Assembly: GCA_014695295.1 (NCBI GenBank)
Contig: JACJNY010000052.1
Coordinates: 1-64,000, forward strand
Source: Microcoleus sp. FACHB-61
GTDB lineage: Bacteria; Cyanobacteriota; Cyanobacteriia; Cyanobacteriales; Microcoleaceae
DNA length: 64,000 bases
Direction of reading: 5' to 3'
Part shown: positions 24,236 to 33,599 of the stretch, piece by piece
Layout of the letters: each line of letters starts with the position of its first letter
Numbering within the stretch: position 1 is the first letter of the stretch
Position numbers and translations under genes: made by a program
Notes under the pieces: generated by a model
The model's input: only the letters and a program-made list of their open reading frames with translations
Database searches by the model: none
Told to the model about the DNA's origin: nothing

Positions 24236-25468
24236 TTAAAATTCTTCCGCAAACAACCGACGGAGAATTTCCGTGACTTCGGCGCAAAATCTGGCGTCGA
24301 GTTCGATCGCCAAGCGATCGACACTGCTGGAACCGCCTACAGGTTTTTCTGCCCGCAAACTCATGGCTAAAGTTCTGAGTTTTGCCGGCTTTCCCGCCGC
24401 CTTTGGCCGTTCGTCAACAAACCGCACTAAAGCCACATAAACTGTTTCTAGGGTTCCCCTGATCGAGCTCAGTCCGTAACCCAATTTTGAGATAATTACT
24501 GGAGAAGTGATAAGGCTATCCATCCCCAAAGTTTTAATTGCTACGTCCACATATCGAGCGGTGTCATGTCCCATTGCTCTGACAATGCTTTCTAAGCTGT
24601 TCCACTGAGCTCCTTTCATGCGCGAGCGCTGTTCGATGTGGAAGTGCCATCCTAACATGGAAATCAGCCTGGTCAAGTCATAAGCAGATACGGAATTTTT
24701 TTGTTTGGTGCTGTTTAATGCGGCACTTAGCAGCACTTGTTTTTTGGTAATATCGAATATTTTTGGGTTGTTGAGATAAGGATTTTCGCCGTAATCGCCG
24801 CGAAAAATTAGGTCATTATTGCCAGTAGCGCTTTTCAGCCATTGCTCTAGTCCTATGCGAGTATCGAAGCGTTTGAACATCGCAGCTAAGGAGTTTGAAC
24901 TTCCTATATTGGAGGCATAGTTAATCATGTCTTTTGCTACGTCGTAAAAGTAAAAATCGTGTTTTTGCCCGTTGCCATCTCTAACAACGCAGTTGTCAAT
25001 GTCGCAATCGGGATATTTGGTATTTACTTGACTGACGATATTAAGGAGTGCGATAATTTTAGTGGCACTCCACTGCTCAGCATTGGTAAGTGCGTTTTTT
25101 CCCAGCCACTGCGCCTGAATTTTGCCGTCTACAAAAGTACCAATGCAAACGCAGGCTTCCTTAATATCTGCGTGCAAAAAATTCAAAGCTTGAGAGTTAA
25201 TTTGAGGTAGTTCTCCCAGGCTGGGAAACGGGGTAAGTTTGAGGGGATTATTGGGTCCGGGAATAGAGCTAATTACTTTTATGCCGTCGGGTTTCTGTTT
25301 GAGATAATCGGGATAGTTTTTAATTTGTTGTTGGTAAGGTGATTTTTCAATTCCCCGGTCTAAAAAAGCTAGTTTGTTTATGTTAGCTTTGGCATCTATT
25401 TCCATTTGGAGGTAGTTTTTGTAGATGCGCGCTCGGTCTTTTGCGAGTTCGAGGGAGGTGAGGTTCAT
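24236..25468 (-). CDS. Putative SxxK serine hydrolase (beta-lactamase-like)
   Basis: A 410-residue protein not recognised by name. It shows EQWSATKIIALLNIV, which fits the SxxK active-site helix of penicillin-binding proteins and beta-lactamases. NIGSSNSLAAMF (SxN-like motif) lies about 60 residues later, and SKLGYGLSS could stand for the K-T/S-G strand. No signal peptide is seen, so a periplasmic cell-wall role is doubtful. Related cyanobacterial proteins are annotated as hypothetical, to my knowledge. The assignment rests on motif order only. Confidence 0.5.
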   Translation of the reverse strand: MNLTSLELAKDRARIYKNYLQMEIDAKANINKLAFLDRGIEKSPYQQQIKNYPDYLKQKPDGIKVISSIPGPNNPLKLTPFPSLGELPQINSQALNFLHADIKEACVCIGTFVDGKIQAQWLGKNALTNAEQWSATKIIALLNIVSQVNTKYPDCDIDNCVVRDGNGQKHDFYFYDVAKDMINYASNIGSSNSLAAMFKRFDTRIGLEQWLKSATGNNDLIFRGDYGENPYLNNPKIFDITKKQVLLSAALNSTKQKNSVSAYDLTRLISMLGWHFHIEQRSRMKGAQWNSLESIVRAMGHDTARYVDVAIKTLGMDSLITSPVIISKLGYGLSSIRGTLETVYVALVRFVDERPKAAGKPAKLRTLAMSLRAEKPVGGSSSVDRLAIELDARFCAEVTEILRRLFAEEF

Positions 25469-25633
25469 GATAATTGTTGGCAGCTTGTTACTAATAAGTA
25501 AATCACTATACTAGGATTTAGGCAAACAAACCGGGCTGCGCTGCAAAATTTTGGGTTGGGAAACTAAAAATTTATGAATAAACTGGCTTTGAGACAGTAA
25601 CCGCGTCCAGGGCTATATATCTGAGCTCGGGCC

Positions 25634-25921
25634 CTACGATCGAGCTTTTTTGCCGCGTACTTGAATGCGTTTGTCGGTTTTTTGTTTCTTAATCCAAGAG
25701 ATAAATTTCTGGAGTTCAGGGTCATTTTTGAGCTTTTCCACGGTGTTGAGCTCTTGGGCGAGGTGTTTGTTGTCAAATAGAGAGTGAATCTGGCGGTGAC
25801 AGGCTGAGCAAATGTCGATTGTCGGGCTTGGATCTTCGTTTTTCCGCTTAGTGTTTTGTTTGGGGACGAGGTGATGGGCGGTTAATGCTTCCATTTGTCG
25901 ATCGCACAATTCGCACTGCAT
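25634..25921 (-). CDS. Small HNH endonuclease
   Basis: A 95-residue HNH domain. Zinc Cys pair CELCD (3-7), HHLVPKQ with the catalytic His (about 16-22), SACHRQIHSLF with Cys and His (38-48), and a basic tail (KKQKTDKRIQVRGKKARS). Free-standing proteins of this kind are common in cyanobacteria; whether it is a nicking enzyme, a defence component or a homing remnant is open. The upstream neighbour is the ctaE terminator; the downstream neighbour is the SxxK gene, both on the same strand. Confidence 0.85.
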   Translation of the reverse strand: MQCELCDRQMEALTAHHLVPKQNTKRKNEDPSPTIDICSACHRQIHSLFDNKHLAQELNTVEKLKNDPELQKFISWIKKQKTDKRIQVRGKKARS

Positions 25922-26015
25922 AATTTTCTCAATGCTGCTGGATAGGAGAATTGCTACTTTTAGTTTAGCGCGATCGGCTTGGAGAGCGTGAATGAAGGTC
26001 GAGCCTACTTATGGA

Positions 26016-26044
26016 CAAAAAAAAACCCCCTAAAAAAGGGGGCA
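26016..26044 (-). terminator. Rho-independent terminator of the cta operon
   Basis: Read on the minus strand, GCCCCCTTTTTTAGGGGG is followed by a run of nine T. It lies 20 bp past the ctaE stop codon, the position expected for the end of the ctaC-ctaD-ctaE transcript. Confidence 0.9.
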
Positions 26045-26063
26045 TCCAAGCAGAACCTAGGCG

Positions 26064-26687
26064 TCACAAAATATACAGCAGCAAAAACAAAACAATCCAA
26101 ATAACATCCACAAAGTGCCAGTAAATCTCAGTCGCTTCGATTCCGAAGTGGTGCTCGCTAGAATAGTGACCTTGGGTGCGCGAACGCCACACCACCCCCA
26201 CCATCAGCAGCACTCCCAACGTAACGTGCAAGCCGTGAAAAGCAGTCAAAACGTAAAAGCAACTGGCATACAAATTCGTCGTCAAGCCAAACTCTAAATG
26301 AGCGTATTCGTAAACCTGACCGAACAAGAAAACGGCGCCCATAGCAATAGTTACGAGCAGCCAATTGCGCATTCCCGCCGCATCATTTTTTTTGATTGCA
26401 GTATCAGCATTGTGAATCACAAAACTGCTAGCAATCAAAATCAGCGTATTAATTCCCGGCAGCAATAACTCTCGTGCCGGCGTACCTTCAGGAGGCCACA
26501 CGGGGGCCATTGCCCGATAAATCAAATACGCCGCAAACATACCGAAAAATATCATGCCTTCAGCGCACAGGAAGACAATTACACCTAACATTCGGTGGTC
26601 GGGATGCTCGACACCGTGTGCTTCTACCTCGGCCTCGTGGTGGTAATTCAGGGCTGTTTTTGCCGGATCGATCGCTGGAATTTGCAT
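26064..26687 (-). CDS. ctaE: Cytochrome c oxidase subunit III
   Basis: Third core subunit of the aa3-type terminal oxidase, 207 residues with five membrane helices. Family marks are VIVFLCAEGMIFFGMFAAYLIYR, LFGQVYEYAH, ASCFYVLTAFHGLHVTLG and WHFVDVIWIVLF. It supports proton uptake and stability of subunit I in plasma and thylakoid respiratory chains. It is last in the operon, separated from ctaD by 278 bp of repeat DNA and followed by the terminator. Confidence 0.95.
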   Translation of the reverse strand: MQIPAIDPAKTALNYHHEAEVEAHGVEHPDHRMLGVIVFLCAEGMIFFGMFAAYLIYRAMAPVWPPEGTPARELLLPGINTLILIASSFVIHNADTAIKKNDAAGMRNWLLVTIAMGAVFLFGQVYEYAHLEFGLTTNLYASCFYVLTAFHGLHVTLGVLLMVGVVWRSRTQGHYSSEHHFGIEATEIYWHFVDVIWIVLFLLLYIL

Positions 26688-26965
26688 AATAAATTGCTAG
26701 TTGGTAATGGGATGTTGAAGGAAGAAGGAAGTTCGGCAACGGATTCTGTAACGGATGTAACGGATGTCAGGAAGAAGGAAGAAGGAAGAAGGAAGAGGGA
26801 AGAAGGAAGAGGGAAAAAATTATCCCTACATCGCTGGTGTGCTGTTGCTGTCAAAAGTCATTAGTTCCAAGTTCTGATATTGCAACGAGCAATAACTAAT
26901 AACTCATGCCTAATGACTTTTGACAGATGACTGATGATTGATGACTGATGACTAATAACTAATAA
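26688..26965. repeat. Repeat-filled gap inside the cta operon
   Basis: Contains TAACGGATGTAACGGATGT, a GGAAGAA heptamer tract at about 26762-26815, and TGACTGATGAC/TAATAACTAATAACT tandem units at 26925-26967. Its length is unusual for a spacer within a cta operon; the repeats have probably expanded it. Confidence 0.75.
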
Positions 26966-28771
26966 CTATTCGCCATCTTGACTTTCATCAGCAGGAGGAT
27001 CAACATTTATTTCTGATTCAGGAGCGACCAAAGTTGCAGTACCGCCAAAGAAAGTTGAAGCTTGAGCCTCCGCAATAGGAATACCCTGTTTCTGGGCGTT
27101 GCGGGTGGCATTTTCCCTCAGCTTGAGCCTGAGACGTTCCCCTGTATTCTGAATTTTTTCCATGCCGTAATCGTAAGGCCCCGTTGCCAATACCGGCACT
27201 CCTTCAAAATTTTCGATCGGGGGCGGCGAAGTCGTCATCCATTCCAAACTCAAAGCTTGCCAAGGATTGTCACCTGCTTTCGGGCCGTACCTCCAGCTCC
27301 AAATCACATTAATGATAAACGGGATTGTAGACGCTGCCAGCATATAAGCACCGACAGTACAAATGACATTAATTGTGGTAAATTTCGGGTCGTACATTGC
27401 CACCCGCCGAGGCATTCCTTGCATCCCCAAAGCGTGCATCGGCAAGAAAGTTACAGTAAAGCCAACATAAGTTAAAACAAAGTGAACTCTACCCCAAAAT
27501 TCATTAATCATCCGCCCCGTCATTTTGGGGAACCAGTGGTAAAAAGCAGCGTAAATTCCAAACACTGAGCCGCCAAACAGCACGTAGTGCAGGTGAGCGA
27601 CGACAAAATAAGTGTCGTGAACGTGAATGTCGAAAGGTACGGAAGCTACCATGATCCCGGTGATGCCGCCGAGGACAAATGTTGAGATAAAACCCATCCC
27701 AAATAGCATGGCGCTGACAAGCCGGAGTTTTCCTCCCCAAATAGTTGCCAACCAGCTAAATATTTTAATCCCAGTTGGTACGGCGATGATCATAGTCGTG
27801 ATCATAAAAAACATCCGCAGCCAGCCGGGAGTGCCGCTGGTAAACATATGGTGCGCCCACACGATCAAGCCCAAAAAGCTGATTGCGAGACTGGAATAGG
27901 CGATCGCCAAATAACCAAAAATTGGCTTGCGCGAATGCACCGGCAAAACTTCTGAAATTACCCCGAAAAAGGGCATAATCATAATGTAAACTGCCGGGTG
28001 CGAATAAAACCAGAATAAATGCTGGTAGACGATCGGATCGCCGTTGCCGCTCGGGTTAAAAAATGCCGTCCCCGCTAACAAGTCAAACGACAGCAAAATC
28101 AAAGCTGCGGCTAACACTGGAGTAGCAATCAAAGTCAGCGCTGAAGTCGCAATCATCGCCCAGCAAAACAAAGGCATATCATTGAGACCCATGCTCGGAA
28201 CCCGCATGGTAAAGATGGTAACGGCAAAATTCACCGCCCCCAAAATCGAAGAAGTCCCCAGAATCAAAACGCTGAGAATCCAAATTTCTTCCCCCGCTTG
28301 AGCAGTAACTAAGCTCAAAGGCGGATAGGAAGTCCAACCCGCTTGTGGGGCTCCTACCAAAAAACTGCTCAACAGCAACACGCCGCCTACGGGAATTAGC
28401 CAAAAGGCGATCGCATTCAGCCTGGGAAATGCCATGTCTTTTGCCCCAATCATTAAGGGGATCAAAAAGTTAGCAAATCCGGCTCCGGCGGGTACGATCC
28501 ACAGGAAGATCATCACCGTGGCGTGCACAGTAAATAAACTGTTGTAGAGTTCGGGGGGGACAAAATCGGAGTCGGGGGTGGCGAGTTCTGTTCGCACCAA
28601 AGTTGCCATCACGCCGCCGATTAAATAGAAAATAAATGTTGTTACCAGGTATTGAATACCGATGACTTTGTGGTCGGTATTAAAAGTGAAGTAGTCGCGC
28701 CAATTTCTATCGGCGGGCGCTGTTCCGCGAGCCTCAGTGTTGGCACTTTCTTGGAACTGTGCTTGTGTCAT
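26966..28771 (-). CDS. ctaD: Cytochrome c oxidase subunit I
   Basis: Catalytic subunit that holds haem a and the haem a3-CuB centre and reduces O2 to water while pumping protons. Twelve helices. Key residues visible: FTVHATVMIFLW (low-spin haem His), WFYSHPAVYIMI (CuB His and Tyr partner), VWAHHMFTSG (CuB His pair), and HDTYFVVAHLHYVLFGG (haem ligands). The 601-residue length includes a ~65-residue hydrophilic C-tail. It lies between ctaC and ctaE, 78 bp after ctaC. Confidence 0.97.
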   Translation of the reverse strand: MTQAQFQESANTEARGTAPADRNWRDYFTFNTDHKVIGIQYLVTTFIFYLIGGVMATLVRTELATPDSDFVPPELYNSLFTVHATVMIFLWIVPAGAGFANFLIPLMIGAKDMAFPRLNAIAFWLIPVGGVLLLSSFLVGAPQAGWTSYPPLSLVTAQAGEEIWILSVLILGTSSILGAVNFAVTIFTMRVPSMGLNDMPLFCWAMIATSALTLIATPVLAAALILLSFDLLAGTAFFNPSGNGDPIVYQHLFWFYSHPAVYIMIMPFFGVISEVLPVHSRKPIFGYLAIAYSSLAISFLGLIVWAHHMFTSGTPGWLRMFFMITTMIIAVPTGIKIFSWLATIWGGKLRLVSAMLFGMGFISTFVLGGITGIMVASVPFDIHVHDTYFVVAHLHYVLFGGSVFGIYAAFYHWFPKMTGRMINEFWGRVHFVLTYVGFTVTFLPMHALGMQGMPRRVAMYDPKFTTINVICTVGAYMLAASTIPFIINVIWSWRYGPKAGDNPWQALSLEWMTTSPPPIENFEGVPVLATGPYDYGMEKIQNTGERLRLKLRENATRNAQKQGIPIAEAQASTFFGGTATLVAPESEINVDPPADESQDGE

Positions 28772-28849
28772 AGTTATTAGTCATTAGTTATTAGTCATTA
28801 GTTATTAGCTAAGGATCAAAGACCCAGTGCCACGAACTAATGACTATTT

Positions 28850-29851
28850 TTAGTGATGAGTTGGGTGAAGTTGTTCTAGGGTTTCGGAATTAATTTTTAT
28901 TTCCCTGACGTAGGGAGCCAAAAATTCACCGTCTGACAATTCCCCAGGATTGACTGCAACTGCTTGCTCTAAGTTTTGACTGCTAGCAACTTGCTGGCTT
29001 TGCAGCCAACCGTCGAATTCTTCTGGCGTGTGAACGACTGCTAAAGCTTTCATCGCTCCGTGATAAGCGCCGCACAATTCAGCACAAACAACCCGATATT
29101 CGCCGGTTTTAGTTGCTGTAAATCTCAGTTCGCTCGGCCGCCCGGGAATTGCATCTTGTTTGAGGCGAAATTCCGGCAGCCAAAATGCGTGCAGCACGTC
29201 TTGGGCTGAGATATTTAGCTGTACGTCGCGGTTGGCTGGCATATGCAGTTCGCCGGAAGTAACGCCGCTTTCTGGATAGCTAAAAATCCAGGCGTACTGC
29301 AAACCTGTGACATTTACAACTAAATCTGCTGGTTTGTCTTCATTTTCTGGGGAAGCGCCTACGCCTAAAGCAACGAATTTTTGAGACGGAATTTGAGGGG
29401 CGTTTTGGGGTGTATCTGAGAGTGTGGCTGCGATCGCACTTCCCCGCATTTTAGAGTGCGCTTGCATGGTGCCGTGGTCGTGATTGCCCATCGGATCGAG
29501 GCCTCCCATTGAGTTGTAAATCTCAAAACTGTAGACTCCGATTCCTAAAATTATCACCGCCGGCACGGCTGTCCAAAGAATTTCTAAGGGAAAGTTGTCA
29601 TGCCAAGGCGGCCCGTCTGTGTTGTCTCCTGGACGGCGGCGATATTTAATTGCAGCAACGATCAGCACTCCCTGGACCATGATAAATAGTCCAGTGGAAA
29701 TGGTCATCATTGTATTGAAGAGCGCGTCTATGTCGGATGCTTCATCAGAGGCGGCGATCGGCAGTAAACCGTGATTCTGCCCGTACCAGAGACTGATCAG
29801 AGTCACTCCGATGCCGGCGAGCATGGTGAGGATGGAACTTGGAATGTTCAC
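28850..29851 (-). CDS. ctaC: Cytochrome c oxidase subunit II
   Basis: Electron entry subunit with two N-terminal membrane helices and a cupredoxin domain on the lumenal or periplasmic side. CuA ligands: His in DVLHAFWLPEF and the loop CAELCGAYHGAM (two Cys, His, Met). The length is 334 residues from a GTG at 29851 (VNIPSSILTMLAG), which matches the usual cyanobacterial start. An ATG 22 codons upstream is in frame but adds residues not typical of the family. First gene of ctaC-ctaD-ctaE. Confidence 0.93.
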   Translation of the reverse strand: MNIPSSILTMLAGIGVTLISLWYGQNHGLLPIAASDEASDIDALFNTMMTISTGLFIMVQGVLIVAAIKYRRRPGDNTDGPPWHDNFPLEILWTAVPAVIILGIGVYSFEIYNSMGGLDPMGNHDHGTMQAHSKMRGSAIAATLSDTPQNAPQIPSQKFVALGVGASPENEDKPADLVVNVTGLQYAWIFSYPESGVTSGELHMPANRDVQLNISAQDVLHAFWLPEFRLKQDAIPGRPSELRFTATKTGEYRVVCAELCGAYHGAMKALAVVHTPEEFDGWLQSQQVASSQNLEQAVAVNPGELSDGEFLAPYVREIKINSETLEQLHPTHH

Positions 29852-30072
29852 GCTGGTACTTCTTAATAGCGACACTTCTTCGCTTGAAAAATGAAGGAAG
29901 CGCCTCTGGGTTATCAATTTTTAATTGTAAATGGTATTTTTAGTAAAATGTCTATCTTAAGGGTTACTTAAGGCTTAGTATGTTTGACCGATCGCCCGCG
30001 CGAGTCAAAAATACGTCTTTTGTACCTTGACAAAAACGATTAAAAATGGTAAACAATCGCTCTGTTTGGCTG

Positions 30073-30837
30073 CTAAATTTGAGATTGTTTCTCAAACACC
30101 ATCAAATGCTGCTGGGGTAACATATCTTTTGTCTCTTTCCATACTAAACCGACGGCCGCCATTTCTTTTTTAACCTGCTTCTGCGTCATTTTGTGCAAAC
30201 CTTTAATGGGAATCATCGGGTTTTCGCCGCGATACTCGATCGATACCGTGCGGCCTCCCGGTTTGAGTGCTTTCACAATTCCTTGCATCATTTCTCTGGG
30301 ATATGCAAATTCGTGATAAGCATCGACCATCACAACTAAATCTACGCTGTTTTCGGGCAAATTCGGATTGTCGATACTCGCCAAAACTGGCTCAACGTTA
30401 GCGATATTTTTTTCTTGTTTATTCAACTCAATAAAATTAATCATTTCCGGCTGCACGTCAACTGCTAAAACCTTTCCTTGTGGAACTAAGGGAGCGATCA
30501 GAAAGCTAAAATATCCCGTTCCCGCTCCAATGTCGGCGACAATATCGGTTGGTTTTAAATCTAGATTGTTCACTAATCGAGCTGATTTTTCTTCCATGCC
30601 GCGAGACGGTCTTTCTAGCCAACTAGCGCCTTGATATCCCATGACTTGGGCAATTTCTCGACCCATGTAAAATTTTCCGATTCCGTCGGGATTGTGGAGG
30701 GTTCGCTGCTGATAAATGGTGTCGCTGTTGGCGCTGTCACTTGCTTTTGCTGCTGTGCAAGCGTTCTGCGATAACAGGCAAATTATTGTTAAGATAATTG
30801 CTGTTAGGGGTTTAATTAATTGTGCGGCTTTTTTCAC
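30073..30837 (-). CDS. Exported class I SAM methyltransferase
   Basis: A 254-residue Rossmann methyltransferase. Motif I is VADIGAGTGYFSFL, the acidic end of strand 2 is LAVDVQPEM, and motif IV-like VDLVVMVDAYHEFAYP follows. The N-terminus (KKAAQLIKPLTAIILTIICLLSQNAC) is a signal peptide, possibly with a weak lipobox, so the domain is predicted outside the cytoplasm. S-adenosylmethionine is not normally available there, which makes export odd. Similar exported proteins occur in cyanobacteria and proteobacteria, and their substrates are unknown. Confidence 0.82.
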   Translation of the reverse strand: MKKAAQLIKPLTAIILTIICLLSQNACTAAKASDSANSDTIYQQRTLHNPDGIGKFYMGREIAQVMGYQGASWLERPSRGMEEKSARLVNNLDLKPTDIVADIGAGTGYFSFLIAPLVPQGKVLAVDVQPEMINFIELNKQEKNIANVEPVLASIDNPNLPENSVDLVVMVDAYHEFAYPREMMQGIVKALKPGGRTVSIEYRGENPMIPIKGLHKMTQKQVKKEMAAVGLVWKETKDMLPQQHLMVFEKQSQI

Positions 30838-30879
30838 GATATTTCGGATTTTGTGTTTGAATTTATTTCTCGTTCACTG

Positions 30880-30920
30880 GATCTGCCTGGTAACGCAGAT
30901 CCGGAGGCTCTGGCTCGGGA
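30880..30920. repeat. GGATCTGCCTGGTAACGCAG hairpin
   Basis: GGATCTGC and GCAGATCC are inverted around CTGGTAAC, followed by GGAGGCTCTGGCTC. It is a member of the 'GGCTCTGCC/GTTACC' family seen at 20234-20282 and 23753-23836. Confidence 0.6.
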
Positions 30921-30956
30921 ATATCGAGAATAGTTCAAAATTTAATTTACAGCAGA

Positions 30957-31955
30957 TTATAACAATTTGATTGTACCTGAATTTGCGTCGATTTCGACTT
31001 GTTTGCCGATCGGCAAAGTGAACTGCTCCCGGATGTGTCCCACCATTGAACCATACCACGCGGGAATCTTCAAGGGGCGAATGTGGTCGGACAATACTTG
31101 AGGTAAGGTTAGGGACTCTTGGGGTTTTTCAGCTTCGCACTTGGTACACTGTCCGAAAATAAAACCGGATATTTTATCGAGAATACCCGCCAATTTTAGC
31201 TGCGTCAACATTCGATCGATGCGATAAACTTCTTCGCCAACTTCCTCGACAAACAAAATACTGTTTTCCCAGGCCGGTAAATATGCAGAACCCACCATTG
31301 CTGCTATTACTGATAAATTGCCGCCGATTAGTTTTCCCCGAGCGGTTCCGCGCCAGATTGTTTCAACGGGCAGGCTTTTGGAGTTTTGCAGCGTAACAGA
31401 GCCTCCGTCAAACAAAACTTTTTTGACGTAATTCACTGTAAAGGGACTCCAAGTTGAGGCACCTAAAGGGCCGTGAAAAGTAACTATATTAGTTTTAGCA
31501 TAAATCGCCAATAACAAGGCAGTAATATCGCTGAATCCCATAATAATTTTGGGATTGTTGCGGATAATATTGTAATCCAGGAGCGGCAATATCCGACCGC
31601 AACCCCAGCCGCCCATCCCGGTAAAAATAGCTTGCACTGAGTCGTCGGCAAAAGCTGCGTTGACATCGGCGGCGCGATCGGCATCCTTGCCTGCTAAATA
31701 GCCGTAGCGGTCGTAAAAATGCTCTCCCAATTTAACTTTTAAACCCAGGTTATCCACAGCTTTAAAAAATGGCTGCACTTCTTTTTCGTAGTTGAAAGCG
31801 GCAGGATTGATTAAAGCTACAGTATCGCCGACTTGCAGGCGGCGCGGCTCGATCGCAGTTTTGGGAGATTGGTTGGTTTGGGCGAGCGGCAAAAGCTGAG
31901 TACCAATAGCAGTCAGCCCAAAAGTTCTGAGCAGAGCACGGCGGCGGAGAGTCAT
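30957..31955 (-). CDS. LD-carboxypeptidase (S66 family)
   Basis: Serine peptidase that removes the terminal D-Ala from murein tetrapeptides during peptidoglycan recycling. Nucleophile region IIMGFSDITALLL (Ser), catalytic Glu in ILFVEEVGEEVYRIDRML, and catalytic His in GSMVGHIREQFTLP. From ATG 31955 the N-terminus is TLRRRALLRTFGLTAIG, a likely twin-arginine signal, so it may be periplasmic, unlike cytosolic E. coli LdcA. About 332 residues. Divergent from the carotenoid oxygenase with a ~75 bp spacer. Confidence 0.88.
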   Translation of the reverse strand: MTLRRRALLRTFGLTAIGTQLLPLAQTNQSPKTAIEPRRLQVGDTVALINPAAFNYEKEVQPFFKAVDNLGLKVKLGEHFYDRYGYLAGKDADRAADVNAAFADDSVQAIFTGMGGWGCGRILPLLDYNIIRNNPKIIMGFSDITALLLAIYAKTNIVTFHGPLGASTWSPFTVNYVKKVLFDGGSVTLQNSKSLPVETIWRGTARGKLIGGNLSVIAAMVGSAYLPAWENSILFVEEVGEEVYRIDRMLTQLKLAGILDKISGFIFGQCTKCEAEKPQESLTLPQVLSDHIRPLKIPAWYGSMVGHIREQFTLPIGKQVEIDANSGTIKLL

Positions 31956-32028
31956 AGCTGTTAGGTAAATTTTGCTATAATTGTATAGCAAAATCTCTGC
32001 CTGATCAGTTTAAAATTGCGACTTTACA

Positions 32029-33462
32029 ATGAAAACCGACACTAAAATCTCAGCTAAAAAATCTTGGGCTCAAGCTTTAGCCCGTCCGGCGGCGGAGTTT
32101 CCGCTGACTCAGCTATTGGTTAAAAGCGGTAAAATTCCCGAAGGATTGCGCGGCACTCTCTACCGCAACGGGCCCGGACGTTTGGAACGCGGCGGCATGA
32201 ATGCGGGACACTGGTTTGATGGCGACGGTGCAATTTTGGCAGTACATTTTACCGATGCCGGTGCTGCTGCTGTTTATCGCTACGTGCAGACAGCGGGATA
32301 TCAAGCTGAGGAAAAAGCTGATAAATTTCTCTACCCTAATTACGGCATGACAGCACCGGGTCCAGCGTGGTTGCGGTGGACTAAATCTGTTAAAAATGCT
32401 GCCAATACTTCAGTTTTAGCTTTGCCCGATCGCCTTTTAGCTTTGTGGGAAGGCGGCTGGCCTCACAGCCTCGATTTGCAAACCTTGGAAACTCGCGGAA
32501 CGGACGATTTAGGAAGTTTAGAGAGTGGCTCTTCTTATTCCGCTCACTGCAAGCGGGACCCGATTACTGGCAATATTTTTAACTTTGGAACTACACCGGG
32601 TGCCAGTACAAAGTTGCATCTGTATAAAAGCGATCCGACAGGCAAAATTGTGCAACAAGCAACTGTTAGTTTAGATGGACTTCCCCTGATCCACGATTTT
32701 GTTATGGCGGGAAAGTATCTAATATTTTTTGTGCCACCGCTGCGACTCAATTTTGTGCCAGTATTAGCTGGAATTAGCAGTTACAGCGACTCTTTGGAAT
32801 GGAAACCGGAGTTAGGAACGCAGATATTAGTGGTTGACTCGGAAACTCTATCTTTAGTTAGTCGCGGCGAAACCGAACCTTGGTATCAGTGGCATTTTGC
32901 TAACGGTTTTGTGAAGGAAGATGGTTCGGTGGCGGTTGATTTTGTTCGCTTCCCGGACTTTCAAACTAATCGCCGGCTGAAAGAAGTAGCGACAGGTGAA
33001 ACTCGCACTGATGCCCAGGGTACTCTTTGGCGAGCGCATCTCAACCCTCAGACGGGGAAAGTGACAGGAATAGAAGAATTGTTGGATCAACCTTGCGAAT
33101 TTCCGATCGTACCTGCTTCAGAAATAGGGCAAGACTCGCGATATATCTATCTGGCAATGTATCGGCCTGACGTTGATATTGTAGCGGAAATTTATAGTAC
33201 GATCGCCCGTTTTGACACGCAAAGCCGCAATCTCACAATTGCCGACTTGGGCGAAAATCGCTATCCCGCAGAGCCCATCTACGTTCCAGATATTTCCTCA
33301 GACAAAGGTTGGATTTTGACAGTTGTTTACGACGGCAATTCTGACAGCAGCGAAGTCTGGATATTTGACAGCGACGGACTTTCCCGCGAACCTGTTTGCA
33401 AGCTAGAGTTGCCCGGTGTCATACCTTTGAGCTTTCACGGCACTTGGAAATCCGCCGTATGA
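32029..33462 (+). CDS. Carotenoid oxygenase (apocarotenoid cleavage type)
   Basis: Non-haem iron dioxygenase of the RPE65/CCD family, 477 residues. The four iron-binding His are visible in SSYSAHCKRD, LIHDFVMAG, YQWHFANGF and LSFHGTW. The N-terminal PEGLRGTLYRNGPGRLERGG is the family start. Cyanobacterial homologues such as Synechocystis ACO/Diox1 cleave apocarotenals to retinal; the exact bond cleaved here is not deducible. Soluble or membrane-peripheral. The upstream gene is divergent; a repeat array follows. Confidence 0.93.
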   Translation: MKTDTKISAKKSWAQALARPAAEFPLTQLLVKSGKIPEGLRGTLYRNGPGRLERGGMNAGHWFDGDGAILAVHFTDAGAAAVYRYVQTAGYQAEEKADKFLYPNYGMTAPGPAWLRWTKSVKNAANTSVLALPDRLLALWEGGWPHSLDLQTLETRGTDDLGSLESGSSYSAHCKRDPITGNIFNFGTTPGASTKLHLYKSDPTGKIVQQATVSLDGLPLIHDFVMAGKYLIFFVPPLRLNFVPVLAGISSYSDSLEWKPELGTQILVVDSETLSLVSRGETEPWYQWHFANGFVKEDGSVAVDFVRFPDFQTNRRLKEVATGETRTDAQGTLWRAHLNPQTGKVTGIEELLDQPCEFPIVPASEIGQDSRYIYLAMYRPDVDIVAEIYSTIARFDTQSRNLTIADLGENRYPAEPIYVPDISSDKGWILTVVYDGNSDSSEVWIFDSDGLSREPVCKLELPGVIPLSFHGTWKSAV

Positions 33463-33599
33463 GAATTGTGTAAAGAAGTGTTGCGGAAGATTTATTAAAA
33501 ATTGTTGCCGCTGCTCTGTCAAGTTGTTAAGGTGTGTGTAGATAGGAAATTCTCATATCTAGGAGGTGTGGAATTGATAATCTGCATTGCTCAATTATC

